Origin: Actinosynnema pretiosum
GTDB taxonomy: Bacteria > Actinomycetota > Actinomycetes > Mycobacteriales > Pseudonocardiaceae
Assembly: GCF_024171695.1 (NCBI RefSeq)
Contig: NZ_JAMTCF010000022.1
Coordinates: forward strand, 62,001 to 126,000
Reading direction: 5' to 3'
Length of the DNA stretch: 64,000 nucleotides
The position numbers were made by a program, and so were the translations under genes. Below the pieces are notes generated by a model, which saw only the letters and a list, made by a program, of their open reading frames with translations, was not told the DNA's origin and ran no database searches. Of this stretch, positions 19,586 to 27,820 are shown in pieces (the first letter of the stretch is position 1; each line of letters starts with the position of its first letter).

Positions 19586-20428
19586 GTGGACACGCGCAGT
19601 GAGATCCGGGCCTTCCTCTCAACCCGCCGAGCCCGCCTCACCCCCGCGGCAGCGGGTCTGCCCACCTTCAAGGACAAGCGCCGAGTCCCAGGCCTGCGCC
19701 GCGAGGAGGTGGCCCTCCTGGCAGGTGTGAGCGCCGACTACTACACCCGCCTGGAACGCGGCAACCTGTCAGGCGCGTCCGACGGCGTCCTGGAATCCCT
19801 GTCAAGGGCGCTGCACCTGAACGACTCCGAACGCACCCACCTGTTCAACCTGGCCCGCGCCACCACCAAGCGCCCACACCCCTCGCCCCACGTGCGCCAG
19901 GGTGTGCTGCACCTCCTGTCCACGATCACCGCCCCGGCCTGGGTCCGCAACGCCCGCCAGGACTACCTGGCAGGAAACCCGGCAGCCGAAACCCTGCTGT
20001 CCCCCATGCTCACCTCTCCACAAACCGCTTCCGCCAACAAAGCCACATTCGTCTTCCTGAACCCAACCGCCCCAGATTTCTTCACCAACTGGCACCAGGT
20101 GGCAACGGGAACCGTGGCACTACTCCGCGCAGAAGCAGCCCGAACCCCAACCGACCGTTCCCTGACCGATCTGATCACCGAACTGTCCACCCACAGCTCT
20201 TCCTTCCGCAGGTACTGGTCAGACCACGACGTCACCCAGCACTGCAACGCGATCACCACGTTCCACCACCCCGTGGCGGGTCCGCTGGAACTGGGCACCG
20301 AACTCCTGGAACTCCCCCGAGACCCCGGCCTGACCTTGGTGGTCTACACCGCAGAACCCCACTCCCCGAACGCCGAGGCCCTGTCTATGCTCGCCAGCTG
20401 GACGGCTGCCGAGGCAGGCATCCTCTGA
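19586..20428 (+). CDS. XRE/MmyB-type transcriptional regulator
   Basis: A 280-aa regulator with an N-terminal Xre helix-turn-helix ('GLRREEVALLAGVSADYYTRLERG', residues ~36-59) and a C-terminal MmyB-like ligand-binding domain with 'PAWVRNARQDYLAGNPAAETLL' and 'LELPRDPGLTLVVYTAEP'. This is the usual actinobacterial layout; related MmyB regulators control neighbouring oxidoreductase genes, here the divergent aldo/keto reductase. MmyB domains are reported to bind fatty-acid-like ligands; the ligand here is unknown. Start GTG 19586. Confidence 0.9.
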   Translation: MDTRSEIRAFLSTRRARLTPAAAGLPTFKDKRRVPGLRREEVALLAGVSADYYTRLERGNLSGASDGVLESLSRALHLNDSERTHLFNLARATTKRPHPSPHVRQGVLHLLSTITAPAWVRNARQDYLAGNPAAETLLSPMLTSPQTASANKATFVFLNPTAPDFFTNWHQVATGTVALLRAEAARTPTDRSLTDLITELSTHSSSFRRYWSDHDVTQHCNAITTFHHPVAGPLELGTELLELPRDPGLTLVVYTAEPHSPNAEALSMLASWTAAEAGIL

Positions 20429-20779
20429 CCGCCACACCGGCAGGTCGATCACCAGGCGAACGGGGTTCGAGCAGCAGTCCCCATCACGAAGTGCCTTCCC
20501 CGCGCGAGCGGGGGTGGTCCCACGTTGCCGGACCCGTCATCCGGTCACGGTCGTGCGACCTTGGCGGTGCTGCTGTGGGCGTTGGAAATCAGGTGGCTGT
20601 ACAGCTGATCGATGTGTGACGATCTGGCGAGGCCGACAACGGCGTTCAGGGACGTCTGAGGCTCAGTGCGCCGAACCAGTGGGAGTAAGGCCGGTGCGAG
20701 GCACGCGGTCCGCGTCCTGAATAGTCCCCCACTGGTCCTGGCGCACTGCGACCACATCAGCGAAGAGGTTGAACAGCGG
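20429..20779. other. Gene-poor stretch with a CRISPR-repeat-like element
   Basis: About 350 bases with no convincing gene. It contains the solitary CRISPR-repeat-like sequence at 20493-20521 and leads into the unknown gene at 20780. Composition is less GC-biased than the flanking genes. Confidence 0.4.
20493..20521 (+). repeat. Solitary type I-E CRISPR-repeat-like sequence
   Basis: The 29 bases resemble the common actinobacterial type I-E repeat: CCCCGC-GCGA-GCGGGG forms a perfect six-pair hairpin and the 3' end is GGTGGTCCC, exactly as in those repeats. No second copy is found 55-65 bases away on either side, and there are no cas genes in the window, so this is an isolated repeat or relic, not an array. 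A chance hairpin or terminator is the alternative. Confidence 0.5.
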
Positions 20780-21259
20780 ATGAAACACGTCAGGGTGCAA
20801 GCGACCGAAACCGGCAACTTCCTCGATCCTGATGCATACCTTGGCCTGCTGCCCACGCTGGTCGGCGCTCTCCCTCCTGGCGCGCGGTCGTTCGCCGCCG
20901 ATCCGGATCACTACAACTTCTTCAGCAGGCGGTGCGTCAAGGACCTGACGCCGGACACGCTGCTGCGCGGAGCAACCGCCGGCGAAGACTGGCTGCAACT
21001 CGGCTTCCGCCACAACTGCTGGAAACACGAAGAAGACCTGAGCATTCGCTACGTCGGCGTCAACGGTCTCAGCCTCGACGCGGTCACCCAGTCCGACTGG
21101 GCCGGCTTCGGTGCGGTCACGCTGGATGAGATCCTGCCCCACGAACACGGATGCAGCCATGAGATCGGCTTCCTCGACGGATCGCTCACCATCGTCAGTC
21201 GTGACTTGATCGCCACCTGGACCAAAGCCGACTGCCCGGACGAACCGTCGAGCAGCTGA
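20780..21259 (+). CDS. Hypothetical protein
   Basis: A 159-aa protein I do not recognise. It is acidic, with a Cys/His-containing segment ('GFRHNCWKHEEDLSIRYVG', 'HEHGCSHEIGFLDGSLTI') and no signal peptide or membrane helix. ATG 20780 is preceded by GAAGAGG, rather far away (about 12 bases); an earlier in-frame GTG near 20711 is possible. Third-position GC is lower than in the core genes, and the flanks are a CRISPR-like relic and a dead transposase, so it was probably acquired horizontally. Confidence 0.6.
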   Translation: MKHVRVQATETGNFLDPDAYLGLLPTLVGALPPGARSFAADPDHYNFFSRRCVKDLTPDTLLRGATAGEDWLQLGFRHNCWKHEEDLSIRYVGVNGLSLDAVTQSDWAGFGAVTLDEILPHEHGCSHEIGFLDGSLTIVSRDLIATWTKADCPDEPSSS

Positions 21260-21521
21260 CCGATTGGCGCGACGCCGGGTCTCGTCACGCTTGGCCCGCA
21301 GGAAGTCAGGGTCATGCAGGGGCGCCCGCAGGAGCCGAGTTCGACCTTGCGCTTGTCATAGTGCTCGTCGAACTCGGCCCATTCCCCACTGGTAGCGTTC
21401 CGGTATTCCTCGACGGGACGCAGTTCGCGCCGGAGGTCGAGGAAGGCAACGTGGTAGCCGGTGTCGGCCCACGCGAGACGGAAGCGGTCCCCCACCCGGT
21501 CGTAGGACGACGGTCGGGGCG
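21260..21521. other. Degenerate stretch, possible gene remnant
   Basis: No intact gene. On the minus strand about 55 codons read as plausible protein ('LAWADTGYHVAFLDLRRE', 'YRNATSGEWAEFDEHYDKRK') but are closed by frame breaks at both sides. It may be the relic of a gene disrupted together with the adjacent transposase. I do not recognise the family. Confidence 0.35.
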
Positions 21522-21670
21522 GCACGCGGCGAAGCGCTGGCAAACGGTGTTCCAAGGCGGGAAACCGCAGGCAGGGCGCGCCACTTGATGCCGTCATCGA
21601 CCGCGTACAGGATCGCGTCCACGACCAGGCGGTTGCAGTGCTTCTCCGGTGTCCTATGGGCCAGGACGGC
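21522..21670 (-). pseudogene. Remnant of an IS5-type transposase (N-terminal part)
   Basis: In one minus-strand frame the sequence reads 'RLVVDAILYAVDDGIKWRAL' and, after a frameshift, 'FPPWNTVCQRFAAC' in another. Together they match the N-terminal helix-turn-helix part of IS5-family transposases (pattern: L-V-[DN]-A-I-L-Y-V ... W-R-x-L-P ... F-P-P-W-x-T-V-Y-x-x-F). The DDE catalytic part is missing and no inverted repeats are visible, so it is a dead fragment. Confidence 0.65.
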
Positions 21671-21988
21671 GCTGACCGGGCTTCAGGTCGCCGATCTTGA
21701 CGAACTCGCCCTGCGCGTCCACCCGCACCGGGTGCCACGAGGCCGCGTCAACCGTCCCAACCGCACCGGACGGAGCTGTGCAGCGCACAACTGCCGTCGC
21801 ACTCACGACGACGAGGAGGAGGAGGAGGAAGAGCTCGGTTCCTTTCCGGGCCAAGGGGATCGTGAGTTCTACGTTGACGAGGCCCCCGCGCTCGCCTGTC
21901 TGCGCCAGAACAGGCGGTATCGCGCACTTCGTGCTGGACTCGGCCGAGCGAGTGCTGAGGCAGGGCCGGAACACGACCGGGGAGAGAC
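21671..21988. other. Low-confidence region upstream of a hypothetical gene
   Basis: About 320 bases. A minus-strand frame encodes a short stretch with a hydrophobic run (around 21790-21850; 'ELFLLLLLVVVSATAVV') that could be the start of a small membrane or secreted protein, but the Leu run coincides with a GAGGAGGAG-type repeat and I do not call a gene. The 3' end contains the ribosome-binding site for the gene at 21989. Confidence 0.3.
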
Positions 21989-22444
21989 GTGAAGGAGTAC
22001 GCCCTCGAAGTAGGGGATCTGGATTGGGAGATGGTTCCGCCCGGCGCGAAGTGGCGGCTCTCCCGAGCGAGGAAGAAGCAGCGGACCGGGATACTCCTGT
22101 ACGTCGTGAGCAGGGCGAAGAACGTGGACACCGTGTCGAGCAACTGGAGGATCGCCATCCTTTCCAGGGAGGGGAGAACCCTGTGCGGCATCAGCACTCA
22201 GTCCCCGTTCACGAAGTTCGTCCCCCTCCCCTCCGGGCTCCACAGGATCAGGTTCGACTCCGCAGGGAACTACGGAGCCGTCGACTTCTTCCGGAACGTC
22301 CTGCTCGGGGAGCGGGACGTGCTGGTGGCGCGCTGCCAACCCGGCTACTCGTGGAAGCCCTTCGACCGGAACCGCCCACCGGAGCGGTGGCACCTGGGTG
22401 TGCTGCTGGACGGCGAGCAGGACTTCTCCCCGGTGACCCGCTAG
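21989..22444 (+). CDS. Hypothetical protein
   Basis: A 151-aa protein of unknown function, basic in its first half ('AKWRLSRARKKQRTG') with mixed beta-strand-like segments after it ('GLHRIRFDSAGNYGAVDFF', 'ERDVLVARCQPGYSW'). GTG 21989 has GGGGAGAG a few bases upstream. No signal peptide or membrane helix. Its neighbours are a dead transposase and an HNH-like gene, and its codon bias is weaker than in surrounding core genes, consistent with an accessory origin. I cannot assign a family. Confidence 0.65.
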   Translation: MKEYALEVGDLDWEMVPPGAKWRLSRARKKQRTGILLYVVSRAKNVDTVSSNWRIAILSREGRTLCGISTQSPFTKFVPLPSGLHRIRFDSAGNYGAVDFFRNVLLGERDVLVARCQPGYSWKPFDRNRPPERWHLGVLLDGEQDFSPVTR

Positions 22445-22523
22445 GACGTGCCCTCCGGACCACCCGGTGGCCGTCACGATGCTCCGCCCCCTCACCCCCG
22501 AACTCGGCGAACTGGCGGCGGGC

Positions 22524-22529
22524 TAGGGT
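22524..22529 (+). promoter_or_regulatory. -10 box of a probably leaderless HNH-like gene
   Basis: TAGGGT ends six bases before GTG 22536; there is no ribosome-binding site between them. Confidence 0.45.
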
Positions 22530-22535
22530 GCCCCG

Positions 22536-22976
22536 GTGAGTCTCCTCGACGACGTGGCCGAACGCGACGGCTGGCGCTGCTGGGTGTGCGACGAGCCGGT
22601 CGACCCCGACATGTCCGTGAACGACTCCAGAGTTCCCAGCGTCGACAGCCGGACCGCCGACCGGAAGGCCAAGCTCACCGAGCGGCTGGCGCACCGGGGC
22701 TGCAACACCCGCAAGGGCGCGGTCAAGGTCGTCATCGCCTGGCCCGAGCGCCTGCACGTGGCCGACCCCGCACCGCTGATCACCGTCGCCGGGCGGCTGG
22801 AGCGCAAGGGCGGGCGCGAGGTGGTGGCCCGCTGCCCCACCCGGCAGGACGCCCAGGAGGCGGCCGACTGGCTGGCCGACCGGTTCTCCCGGCTCACCCC
22901 CGACCTGCCGGTGACCGCGACCGTCGAAGCAGGCGGCGGCCAGTTCCTCGTCGTCCTGTCCACCGGACGCCGCTGA
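22536..22976 (+). CDS. HNH-endonuclease-like protein
   Basis: A 146-aa protein with a zinc-ribbon-like start 'DGWRCWVCDEP' (C-x2-C, residues ~14-18) and 'LAHRGCNTRKG' near 51-61, which is the C-terminal part of HNH folds (H-x2-C-N-x2-K-G). The central D-H catalytic pair of typical HNH nucleases is not visible; the corresponding place reads 'SVDSRTADRKAK'. So it is either a diverged HNH enzyme or a zinc-binding protein derived from one. The C-terminal half has no assignable motif. GTG 22536 directly follows a -10 box, so it may be leaderless. Confidence 0.65.
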   Translation: MSLLDDVAERDGWRCWVCDEPVDPDMSVNDSRVPSVDSRTADRKAKLTERLAHRGCNTRKGAVKVVIAWPERLHVADPAPLITVAGRLERKGGREVVARCPTRQDAQEAADWLADRFSRLTPDLPVTATVEAGGGQFLVVLSTGRR

Positions 22977-23025
22977 TCCGACACGCCCCAGCGCCTGCAC
23001 GGCCCTGAGGGAGCCCTTGAGACGC

Positions 23026-23060
23026 AGCGCCACCGACCCCGCTGTCGGTTCGGTGGCGCT
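23026..23060. terminator. Strong hairpin between convergent genes
   Basis: AGCGCCACCGA pairs perfectly with TCGGTGGCGCT (11 bp, 13-base loop). It lies between the HNH-like gene and the convergent methyltransferase gene and likely ends transcription from one or both sides. Confidence 0.6.
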
Positions 23061-23163
23061 CGGCGGTCTCGGCGAGCGGGGCGTAGCCGTCACGCGGGCA
23101 TCGTGCGCGTCCACGCCGCCGAGGTGGGCGCAGCCCGCCAGCCGCCGCGCACACCGCGACGAC

Positions 23164-23916
23164 TCAGCGGACCGCCACCAGGACGTGGTCGTCGCCGTGC
23201 TGCCACACCGTCCCGACCTCGCTGAACCCGGCCGCCCGCAACAGCTCCCCGTGCTGCCGCGCGCTCAGCCCGTTGCCGTGGCCGCTGCCCTTGGCCGCCA
23301 TCTCCTCCTCGGTGAACACCGTCGTCAGACGCTCGTCGGCACGCGCGGCCTCCCACCAGGCCCGCCAGTCCTCGTTCCCGACCACCCCGGCCCTGCGGGC
23401 GCGCTCGTCGCGCACGTGCTCGGCCAGCGTCCGCAGTGCGGGCTGCTCCTCACGCAGGTGGTCGCCGTTGACCAGCACCCCACCGGGCCGGAGCCTGGAC
23501 GCCACGGCGCGGTACACCTCGGCCAGCCGCTCGGGGGCGATCCAGTGCAGCGCCGTGGTCGACACGGCCGCGTCCCACGAGCCCCCCACGAGGTCGAGCC
23601 ACCCCGACCCGGTCAGGTCCGCGTGCTCGTACTCCCCCTCGGGGTCGGCGGCCTTCGCCAGGCCCAGCAGGAACGGGTCGGCGTCGAGGCCGACCACCCG
23701 GCCGCCGACCCGGCCGCGCAGCCGGGTGGTGAGCGAGCCGGGACCGCAGCCCAGGTCCGCCACGAGCGGCGCGGTGACATCGCGGCACACGTGGGCGACC
23801 ACGTCGCCGATCACCCGGAAGCGCTCCTCCCGGTCCGCGATGTACCGCTCCTGCTGCGCGTCCCACCTGCGCACCCACTCCAGCGCCACGTCGTGGTCGA
23901 GCGTCGATCCGGTCAT
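23164..23916 (-). CDS. Class I SAM-dependent methyltransferase
   Basis: A 250-aa methyltransferase with motif I 'VADLGCGPGSLTTRL' (about 52-66), the acidic ribose-binding 'VVGLDADPFLL', 'AAVSTTALHWI' and 'LRPGGVLVNGDHL'. It resembles small-molecule methyltransferases of the UbiE/trans-aconitate type. It is 30 bases downstream of an MFS exporter gene, so the two probably form an operon: product modification plus export, or an unrelated pair. The substrate is not predictable. Confidence 0.85.
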   Translation of the reverse strand: MTGSTLDHDVALEWVRRWDAQQERYIADREERFRVIGDVVAHVCRDVTAPLVADLGCGPGSLTTRLRGRVGGRVVGLDADPFLLGLAKAADPEGEYEHADLTGSGWLDLVGGSWDAAVSTTALHWIAPERLAEVYRAVASRLRPGGVLVNGDHLREEQPALRTLAEHVRDERARRAGVVGNEDWRAWWEAARADERLTTVFTEEEMAAKGSGHGNGLSARQHGELLRAAGFSEVGTVWQHGDDHVLVAVR

Positions 23917-23946
23917 CTCGTTCCTCCCAGCGGGGTCGGTCAGAAG

Positions 23947-25209
23947 TCAGGGTGCGGGGGTCGCCGCGCGCTCGCCGAGCAGGCCGCGCCGCAGCATCAC
24001 CGCCACCAGCGCCGCCGCCGCGCCCGCGACGGCGGCCAGCAGCAGCGGCGGGGCCCAGCGGCTCGTGGCACCGCCCAGGTCGAGCAGGGCGCCGACGGCG
24101 GCGCTCAGACCGGCAGCCACCAGCGCGGACACCAGGTAGAACGCGCCGTAGTAGGTGCCGACCAGCTCCTCCTCGCCCACCACCGGCAGCAGTTCCATCA
24201 TGAACGGGTTGGTGATCGCGATCCCGGCGCTGAACACCGCCGTGCCCGCGAGCACCGGCAGGCCACGGCCGACCGCCTCGGTGATCGCCAGGCCGCCGTC
24301 CGCGTCCGGCAGCAGCGGGGAGGCCAACGCCAGGGGCAGGAAGCCCGCGCCGGTCAGCGCCAGGCCCACCGCCATCGAGCGGCCCGCCGACCAGTGCCGC
24401 TTGCACCAGCGGGTCAACCGGACGCCAAACGCGATGCCCACGACGGTGGAGACGGCGAACACGCCGGTGACCGCCCCGGCCCAGCCGGTGATCCGCTCCG
24501 CCTCCAGCGGCAGCAGCAGGTACAGCTGGTTGAACAGGGCGAAGTACGCCGAGCCCGCGAGGGTGAACACCAGGAAGCGGCGGTTCGCCAGCACCCTGCC
24601 CCAGTTGCCCAGCACGCGGGTGCCCGCCGCCGTGGCGGGGCGGTGCGGCAGCACCAGCGCCTGAGCGGCGGTGAGGACGGCGAACACGGCGCACGCCACC
24701 AGGCTCACCAGCGAGAAGTCCACGGCCAGCAGGACGGCGCCGAGGACCGGGCCGATGAGCGCGCCCGCGTTCGCGACCGCCTCGAACACCGCGAACGCCT
24801 CGGCGCGGCGACCGGCGGACTCGTGGGTGAGGTAGGTGCGCACGGCCGGGTTGAACAGGGCCCCGGCGACGCCGGTCAGCGCCACGCCGAGCAGGACTCC
24901 GGGCAGGGAGGCGGTGAAGGCCAGCAGGCCGAAGCCGACCACGCGCAGCCCGCACCCGGCGATGATCATCGCCCTGGGGCCGAGGAGGTCGGCCGCCGTG
25001 CCGCCGACGAGGTAGAGGCCCTGCTGGCTCAGCGTGCGCACGCCCAGCACCACGCCCACGAGGGCCGCGCTGAAGCCCAGGCCGTCGCGCAGGTGGGTGG
25101 CCAGGAACGGCAGCACCGCGTAGAAGCCCAGGTTGATGCCGAACTGGTTGACCACCAGCAGCCTGGCCGCCGGGGACATCTCCCGGACCGCGCTCTTGAT
25201 TCCGCTCAT
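23947..25209 (-). CDS. MFS transporter (drug/small-molecule exporter type)
   Basis: A 420-aa major facilitator with about 12 transmembrane helices. 'GGTAADLLGPRAMIIAG' is the loop 2-3 MFS motif and 'GVALTGVAGALFNPAVRTYL' the motif C-like helix 5 of drug/proton antiporters (MdtH-like). The ATG at 25209 is favoured; an upstream TTG at 25248 adds 13 unlikely residues. A TACGTT -10-like box (25225-25220) lies just upstream. It is divergent from an Opp/Nik-type ABC importer, an arrangement seen in metallophore systems where the MFS protein exports and the ABC system re-imports; no metallophore biosynthesis genes are in the window. Confidence 0.88.
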   Translation of the reverse strand: MSGIKSAVREMSPAARLLVVNQFGINLGFYAVLPFLATHLRDGLGFSAALVGVVLGVRTLSQQGLYLVGGTAADLLGPRAMIIAGCGLRVVGFGLLAFTASLPGVLLGVALTGVAGALFNPAVRTYLTHESAGRRAEAFAVFEAVANAGALIGPVLGAVLLAVDFSLVSLVACAVFAVLTAAQALVLPHRPATAAGTRVLGNWGRVLANRRFLVFTLAGSAYFALFNQLYLLLPLEAERITGWAGAVTGVFAVSTVVGIAFGVRLTRWCKRHWSAGRSMAVGLALTGAGFLPLALASPLLPDADGGLAITEAVGRGLPVLAGTAVFSAGIAITNPFMMELLPVVGEEELVGTYYGAFYLVSALVAAGLSAAVGALLDLGGATSRWAPPLLLAAVAGAAAALVAVMLRRGLLGERAATPAP

Positions 25210-25271
25210 CGCGGGGGAGAACGTAACGGGCGGGCTTGTCGCCAACAACGTGCAGTAGCGTCCATCACATT

Positions 25272-25309
25272 GTGGAACTGATAATCACTACCGCTCGACT
25301 AGGTTCCAC
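25272..25309. promoter_or_regulatory. Inverted repeat before the ABC importer operon
   Basis: GTGGAAC (25272-25278) and GTTCCAC (25303-25309) form a perfect 7-bp inverted repeat around a 24-base centre that includes TGATAATCA. It sits in the 124-bp divergent region between the MFS exporter and the importer. It may be an operator (the AT-rich centre recalls metalloregulator boxes) or a leader hairpin. I cannot tell which. Confidence 0.4.
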
Positions 25310-25333
25310 GAGCACCCACCACCGGAGGTCCCG

Positions 25334-26869
25334 TTGCGCCCCACCCTGTCCCGACGCGGTTTCCTCGCACTGGCCGCGACAGCGGGCGCGGCGGTGGCCT
25401 GCTCCCCCGGCGCCGAACCGGTCGCCTCGGACAAGCCGGTGCGCGGCGGGCGGCTGCGGGCGCTGTTCCCCGGCGGTGGCGCGAAGGAGACCCTGGACCC
25501 GCACTCCCCTCCCCTGTTCCTGGACCAGGCCCGGCACAAGGCCCTGTTCGACAAGCTCGTCGAGCTGGGCGACGACCTGCGCCCGGTGCCGAAGCTCGCG
25601 AAGAGCTGGGAGTCCAACGTGGACGCCACGGTGTGGCGGTTCTCCTTGCGGGAGGCGGTCTTCCACGACGGCCGCAGGCTCACCCCGGACGACGTGCTCG
25701 CCAGCCTGGCCCGCATGACCGACCCGGCAGCGACCGGCCGCAACGCCCGCACCCTGCTGACCGCGCTCGACCTCGCGAACAGCCGCGCCGTCGACGCGAG
25801 CACGGTCGAGCTGGCGCTGAAGTCCCCGACCGCCGAGCTTCCCGCGCTGCTGTCGGGCACCGGCACCGCGATCGTGCCCGCCGACTACGGCGACCCCGCC
25901 GGGGCGATCGGCACCGGTCCGTTCTCGCTGGTGTCGTTCGAGGCGGGCCGGGGCATGACGGCCAAGCGGTTCGACGACCACTGGAACGGGCAGGCGCACC
26001 TGGACGAGCTGCACCTGCTGTCGGCCGGTGACGAGGCCGCGCGCGGCAACGCGCTGCTGGCCGGTGAGGCCGAGTACGTGCACGACCTGAGCGTCACGTT
26101 CGCCCGCATCTACGAGAACGACCCCGCCGTGACGCTGCTGTCCGCGCCGGGCAGCGTCATGCAGGGCTTCGCGATGCGCACCGACCAGGCCCCGTTCGAC
26201 GACCCCGACGTGCGGCTGGCGTTCCTGCTGCTGGTGGACCGGAACCGGCTCGTGGACGTGGTGCTGTCCGGGCGCGGGGTGGTGGGCAACGACCTGTTCG
26301 GCAAGGGCTTCCAGCACTACGCCGACGACCTCCCGCAGCGCGAGCGCGACGTCGCGAGGGCGCGCGAGCTGCTGCGCGGGGCGGGCGTGGAGAACCTGTC
26401 GGTCACCCTGCACACCGCCGACGCCGCGGCGGGCATGGTCGACGCCGCCACGCTCTACGCCGAGCAGCTGCGCGAGGCCGGGATCACCGTCACGGTGGAC
26501 AACCGGGCGAAGGAGACCTACTTCGCCGACATCCTGACCGGCTCCGGCATCTGGAGCTACCGGGCGGGCACCGCCACGATCCCGCAGAACCTCGCGCTGC
26601 GCATGGTCTCCGACGCCAAGCAGAACGTCACCGCCTGGCGCGATCCGGAGTTCGACGCGGCGTTCGCACGCGCCCAGTCCACTGTGGACGAGACCGCGCG
26701 CGGCGAGGTGTACCGGGACATGCAGCGCACCCTGCACGAGCGCGGCGGGATGCTGGTGTGGGGCCACAGCGACTGGCTGGTGGCCGCCTCGCCCCGGCTG
26801 CGCGGCGCGGTGGCCGCGCGGCCCAACACCGACGACTGGGCGCGCTTCGACAAGGTCTGGCTGGCCTAG
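25334..26869 (+). CDS. Peptide/nickel-type ABC transporter substrate-binding lipoprotein
   Basis: A 511-aa cluster C (SBP_bac_5) solute-binding protein. Twin arginines (RR at 7-8) and a lipobox with Cys23 (AVAC) indicate Tat export and lipid anchoring. 'LAKSWESNVDATVWRFSLRE' and 'GTGPFSLVSFEAG' are family blocks. TTG 25334 is the start because GGAGG precedes it by six bases and the signal peptide begins there. The stop (TAG) is directly followed by the first permease GTG. Substrates of this family are oligopeptides, nickel or metallophore complexes; which applies here is unknown. Confidence 0.92.
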   Translation: MRPTLSRRGFLALAATAGAAVACSPGAEPVASDKPVRGGRLRALFPGGGAKETLDPHSPPLFLDQARHKALFDKLVELGDDLRPVPKLAKSWESNVDATVWRFSLREAVFHDGRRLTPDDVLASLARMTDPAATGRNARTLLTALDLANSRAVDASTVELALKSPTAELPALLSGTGTAIVPADYGDPAGAIGTGPFSLVSFEAGRGMTAKRFDDHWNGQAHLDELHLLSAGDEAARGNALLAGEAEYVHDLSVTFARIYENDPAVTLLSAPGSVMQGFAMRTDQAPFDDPDVRLAFLLLVDRNRLVDVVLSGRGVVGNDLFGKGFQHYADDLPQRERDVARARELLRGAGVENLSVTLHTADAAAGMVDAATLYAEQLREAGITVTVDNRAKETYFADILTGSGIWSYRAGTATIPQNLALRMVSDAKQNVTAWRDPEFDAAFARAQSTVDETARGEVYRDMQRTLHERGGMLVWGHSDWLVAASPRLRGAVAARPNTDDWARFDKVWLA

Positions 26870-27820
26870 GTGGGGCGCGGGTACGTCCTGCAGCGGGTCC
26901 TGGTCGCCGTCGTCCAGGTGCTCCTGCTGGCGGTGCTGGTGTTCCTGCTGACCGAGGCGCTGCCCGGCGACGCCGCCACCGTGCGCTTCGGCGAGCAGAC
27001 CACCCTGGAGGAGGTCGAGCGGCTGCGCGAGCGGCTGGAGCTGGACCGGCCCGCGTGGGAGCGCTTCGCCGACTGGCTCGGCGGGGTGCTCACCGGCGAC
27101 CTGGGCACCTCGCTGGTCAGCGGCGGCCCGGTGGGCGACGCGCTCGCCAGGGCGTTCCCGGTGACCCTCGTGCTCACCGCCGTGACGCTGGTCCTCGTGG
27201 TGCCGCTGGCGGTGCTGCTGGGCGTGGTGGCCGGGCTGCGCGAGGGCGGCAGGCTCGACCGGGCGCTGACGTCGATCACCCTGGCGCTGCAGTCGATCCC
27301 GGACTTCGTGCTGGCCACGCTGCTGGTGGCGCTGCTGGCCGTGCGGTTGCGGCTGCTGCCCGCCACCGCGATCGGCGCGGACGCGGCCGACCTGCTGTCC
27401 CGGCCGGAGCTGCTGGTGCTGCCCGTGGTGGTGCTGCTGGCCCGGGTGACCGGCCTGCTCAGCCGCCAGGTCCGCGCGGGCGTGGTCGACGCGGCCCGCT
27501 CGGAGTACGTCGCGCAGGCGCGCAGGCTCGGGCTGCCCCGGCGCACCGTGGTGCTGCGGCACGTGCTGCCCAACGCGGCCGTGCCCGCCGTGCAGGAGCT
27601 GGCCAGGGTCGGCGACGGGCTGCTGGGCGGGGTGCTGGTGGTGGAGGCGGTGTTCGCGGTGCCCGGCGTGGCCACCGAGGTGGTCGAGGCGGTGCAGGCG
27701 CGCGACGTGCCGGTGGTGCAGTCGTTCGTGCTGCTGCTGGGCGCGCTGGCGCTGGTGGTCAACCTGGGCGCCGACCTGCTGGCGAACCGGCTGGTGCCGC
27801 GCGCGGAGGTGCTCCGGTGA
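26870..27820 (+). CDS. ABC transporter permease (Opp/Nik B-type)
   Basis: A 316-aa inner-membrane permease with six predicted helices and the EAA-loop region 'RSEYVAQARRLGLPRRTVVLRHVLPNAAVP' (about 206-235), plus the N-terminal 'LLTEALPGDAA' typical of OppB/DppB/NikB. It starts immediately after the binding-protein stop and its own stop overlaps the next permease start (GTGA). Confidence 0.93.
   Translation: MGRGYVLQRVLVAVVQVLLLAVLVFLLTEALPGDAATVRFGEQTTLEEVERLRERLELDRPAWERFADWLGGVLTGDLGTSLVSGGPVGDALARAFPVTLVLTAVTLVLVVPLAVLLGVVAGLREGGRLDRALTSITLALQSIPDFVLATLLVALLAVRLRLLPATAIGADAADLLSRPELLVLPVVVLLARVTGLLSRQVRAGVVDAARSEYVAQARRLGLPRRTVVLRHVLPNAAVPAVQELARVGDGLLGGVLVVEAVFAVPGVATEVVEAVQARDVPVVQSFVLLLGALALVVNLGADLLANRLVPRAEVLR

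Noticed and set aside
20429-20780. A CRISPR array
   Set aside because: Only one repeat-like copy; no second repeat at the expected 61-base spacing.
21671-21974. A minus-strand small membrane protein with a Leu/Val run
   Set aside because: The hydrophobic run is encoded by a simple GAG/GGA repeat, no ribosome-binding site is seen and the frame runs into the dead transposase region.
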